A stretch of DNA of 5,836 nt from Cyclobacteriaceae bacterium. Its GTDB lineage: Bacteria > Bacteroidota > Bacteroidia > Cytophagales > Cyclobacteriaceae. Positions 5,718 to 5,836 of this stretch are shown in pieces; position 1 is the first letter of the stretch; each line of letters starts with the position of its first letter. The translations under genes were made by a program, and so were the position numbers. The notes below the pieces were generated by a model. The model ran no database searches. It was not told the DNA's origin and worked only from the letters and a program-made list of their open reading frames with translations. The stretch lies in the NCBI GenBank assembly GCA_030589835.1, contig JAUUZS010000302.1, positions 1 to 5,836 on the forward strand. Reading direction: 5' to 3'.

Positions 5718-5836
5718 CTACTTTATCAACATCTTTTTGACAAGCTTTTGCCCGTTGCTTTCAAGTGTATAAAGGTACACTCCAGGAGGGACTGTTTTAT
5801 TGCCCTGGCTGTTACTCCATGACAGGCTATATACCC
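5718..5836 (-). CDS. C-terminal end of a T9SS-secreted protein (partial)
   Basis: Only the last 38 codons and the TAG (5718-5720) lie in the window; the gene continues past the right edge. The visible part, from WSNSQGNKTVPPGVYLYTL to GQKLVKKMLIK at the end, matches the final strands of the type IX secretion C-terminal sorting domain: a W-x-G/N turn, a PPGVYLYTLES strand, then a G-x-x-x-x-KK-M-x-x-K finish. This domain also resembles a FlgD-type Ig fold. In Bacteroidota it directs proteins carrying an N-terminal signal peptide through the outer membrane by the Por/Gld machinery, after which it is usually cleaved off. The passenger, such as an enzyme or adhesin, is outside the window, so the role of the protein is unknown. 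The reading frame and family are clear despite the short length. Confidence 0.85.
   Translation of the reverse strand, partial: VYSLSWSNSQGNKTVPPGVYLYTLESNGQKLVKKMLIK

Overview
The window looks like a piece of a Bacteroidota chromosome. The strongest evidence is at the right edge: the minus-strand reading frame ends in a typical type IX secretion (T9SS) C-terminal sorting domain, a system confined to that phylum. The long gaps between genes, the AT-rich spacers and the lack of Shine-Dalgarno sequences before the main starts fit the same assignment. The exact genus cannot be told from the sequence.

Layout, left to right. Positions 1-371 hold a perfect 20-bp inverted repeat (25-74), three copies of an AGGCAC motif and no gene I can support. 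A minus-strand gene (372-1373) encodes a TauE/SafE (TSUP) family membrane transporter. Next is a 483-bp spacer (1374-1856), from which the transporter gene and the sensor genes are transcribed in opposite directions. It carries a plausible Bacteroidota-type promoter for the transporter, a short imperfect element bounded by 9-bp inverted repeats, and, just before the next gene, a small open reading frame followed by two mutually exclusive hairpins that resemble an attenuator. Two plus-strand genes follow, 58 bp apart: a MEDS (DcmR sensory) domain protein (1857-2477) and a 604-residue GAF-like/PAS/PAS/PAS protein (2536-4350). A GC-rich hairpin lies between them. Positions 4351-5108 hold no convincing gene, only one possible small membrane protein, scraps that look like decayed coding sequence, and several hairpins. 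A plus-strand gene (5109-5435) encodes a 108-residue single-pass membrane protein of unknown function. It converges on the 3' end of a large secreted or surface protein gene (minus strand, 5718 to beyond the window).

Functionally, the centre is the MEDS plus GAF/PAS pair. MEDS proteins are known or predicted small-molecule sensors, and GAF and PAS domains sense ligands, redox state or light. Neither protein has a histidine kinase, receiver, cyclase or DNA-binding domain, so this is a sensor pair with no visible output; its partner must be encoded elsewhere. The transporter, the small membrane protein and the T9SS substrate have no clear functional tie to the pair.
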